Below, piece after piece: positions 6,573 to 6,883 of a stretch of 6,883 bases of DNA (its first letter is position 1; each line of letters starts with the position of its first letter). Under the pieces are notes generated by a model. It worked only from the letters and a program-made list of their open reading frames with translations. It was not told the origin of the DNA and searched no databases. The position numbers were made by a program, and so were the translations under genes. Source of the stretch: Clostridiales bacterium (GTDB taxonomy: Bacteria; Bacillota; Clostridia; Peptostreptococcales; Anaerovoracaceae); contig WQWG01000038.1 of assembly GCA_009785435.1 (NCBI GenBank), positions 1 to 6,883 of the forward strand, in the 5' to 3' direction.

Positions 6573-6619
6573 AAATAACTAACACATTAGGCTGAACCGT
6601 TTTATCGGTGACGCCTCTT
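6531..6619 (-). ncRNA. Candidate small RNA, about 90 nt, possibly a type I antitoxin-like RNA
   Basis: A near-consensus leftward promoter (6655-6626) and a U-tract terminator (6572-6531) bracket about 90 bases with no useful ORF: the only ATG reads ATG-TGT-TAG. The RNA would begin AAGAGGCGTCACC and end in the terminator hairpin, 19 bases from the convergent ORF6N stop, so it would be antisense to any read-through of that mRNA. Its first ~35 bases share ordered blocks (ATAAG, GCGT, CGGTTC, GCC) with the leader of the small ORF at the right end of the window. I know no named RNA family it belongs to; transcription is inferred only. Confidence 0.5.
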
Positions 6620-6625
6620 ATACAC

Positions 6626-6655
6626 AGTATAAACTGATGGCAGAGAGAATGTCAA
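6626..6655 (-). promoter_or_regulatory. Sigma-A promoter for the leftward small RNA
   Basis: Read on the - strand: -35 TTGACA (6655-6650), an 18-base spacer, -10 TATACT (6631-6626, five of six matches). An A6 tract just upstream could act as an UP element. The -10 lies in a 15-base dyad TTATAC-ACA-GTATAA (6618-6632). Start expected near 6619. Confidence 0.65.
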
Positions 6656-6740
6656 ATGATTTTTTGTGGGAATGTTTGAAATCAAAAAAGAGGTTAACAT
6701 GCCATCGTGTGAGAACATCTCTGCGAATGTAAAATAATGG
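6656..6740. other. Spacer between two divergent promoters
   Basis: No gene or clear site is visible between the -35 boxes of the leftward small RNA and the rightward small-ORF promoter. TGCCATC (6700-6706) and TCTCTGC (6718-6724) are each complementary to part of GATGGCAGAGA (6636-6646), but their order does not give one nested hairpin. Confidence 0.4.
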
Positions 6741-6769
6741 TTGACACATAATTACATTTGAAGCATAAT
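6741..6769 (+). promoter_or_regulatory. Sigma-A promoter for the small toxin-like ORF
   Basis: Consensus -35 TTGACA (6741-6746), a 17-base spacer and -10 CATAAT (6764-6769, five of six matches). Start expected near 6776, giving a leader of about 75 bases. The four bases after the -10 are followed by ATAAG, exactly as in the leftward promoter at 6626-6655. Confidence 0.75.
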
Positions 6770-6775
6770 ATACAT

Positions 6776-6850
6776 AAGGCGTTGCCATACGGTAGGCGGT
6801 TCGGCCCTCAGCTAAGAGGGTATTTCTTACCCTCTGGAAAGGGGGTACAT
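6776..6850 (+). promoter_or_regulatory. Structured leader with alternative hairpins around the ribosome binding site
   Basis: Four segments are visible: 1, CCCTC (6805-6809); 2, AGAGGGTA (6815-6822); 3, TACCCTCT (6828-6835); 4, GGGGGTA (6841-6847), which contains the ribosome binding site AAAGGGGG. Segment 2 pairs perfectly with 3 (8 bp, 5-base loop), leaving the site open. Alternatively 1 pairs with 2 (5 bp) while 3 pairs with 4 (7 bp, one G-U), hiding it. This is the geometry of a translational switch; no ligand or trans-acting RNA is identified. Confidence 0.5.
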
Positions 6851-6883
6851 ATGATGAGTCACCAAGAATTATTCACATTCTGC
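6851..6883 (+). CDS. Start of a small ORF, probable holin-like toxin (Hol_Tox) (cut by window end)
   Basis: Only 11 codons are visible, MMSHQELFTFC, running off the window. A short polar start ending in a hydrophobic stretch, preceded by a long GC-rich hairpin leader and AAAGGGGG, resembles the ~30-40 residue putative holin-like toxins common in Bacillota. These are single-pass membrane peptides, related in concept to type I toxins such as TxpA/BsrG. ATG at 6851 and ATG at 6854 are both possible (SD spacing 5 and 8 bases). The family call rests on recall of general appearance and context, since too few residues are visible for a domain match. Confidence 0.45.
   Translation, partial: MMSHQELFTFC

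Noticed and set aside
6615..6626. Twelve-base match (CTCTTATACACA) to the Tn5/IS50 end sequence.
   Set aside because: The flanking bases do not continue the transposon end, no transposase or second end is visible, and the bases are explained by the -10 and start region of the leftward small RNA promoter.
1..6883. CRISPR arrays, tRNA or rRNA genes, complete insertion sequences.
   Set aside because: No regularly spaced repeats, cloverleaf-like segments, rRNA-like stretches or transposase genes were seen on either strand.

Overview
The window looks like chromosomal DNA of an anaerobic Bacillota bacterium, probably of class Clostridia. This is an inference from gene content: an MtaB-HinT pair, RlmH with the Gram-positive type ending, a short (~480 residue) Orn/Lys/Arg decarboxylase, a BlaI/M56 pair in which the M56 protein carries an M23 domain, an ORF6N protein and the start of a probable holin-like toxin. 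Strong AGGAGG-type ribosome binding sites and consensus sigma-A promoters fit this. I cannot name a genus or species.

Left part (1-3427, all + strand): the 3' two thirds or more of mtaB (tRNA methylthiotransferase), hinT (histidine triad hydrolase) and rlmH (23S rRNA methyltransferase) are packed 1 and 7 bases apart and read as one translation/RNA-modification operon. A separate near-consensus promoter (TTTACA-N17-TATAAT) then drives a PLP-dependent basic amino acid decarboxylase, closed by a 13-bp hairpin that also separates it from the convergent genes to its right.

Middle (3474-5768, - strand): a two-gene sensor/repressor operon. A BlaI/MecI-type repressor overlaps by 4 bases (ATGA) a 620-residue membrane protein with an M56 (BlaR1/MecR1) protease module, an extracytoplasmic M23 (LytM) peptidase module with a full set of catalytic residues, and a C-terminal PepSY-like region. 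The promoter is TTGACA-N17-TAGTAT. Two 14-bp ACTA-N6-TAGT dyads lie on it and just downstream, 30 bp centre to centre, which is what a self-regulated BlaI operon should look like. The likely stimulus is cell-wall related, but there is no penicillin-binding sensor domain.

Right part (5838-6883): accessory character. A divergent ORF6N-domain regulator (phage/mobile-element type) has its own promoter, overlapped by a perfect 15-bp inverted repeat. The 3' intergenic region holds an apparent small RNA on the - strand (~90 nt, with promoter and U-tract terminator), then a divergent + strand promoter with a structured leader and the first 11 codons of a small ORF resembling the holin-like toxin (Hol_Tox) family. 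The small RNA and the toxin leader share promoter layout and 5' sequence. The leader can fold in two mutually exclusive ways, one of which hides the ribosome binding site. This right end is the best place in the window for an undescribed system, probably a type I toxin-antitoxin-like cassette or a remnant of one, with the rest lying outside the window.
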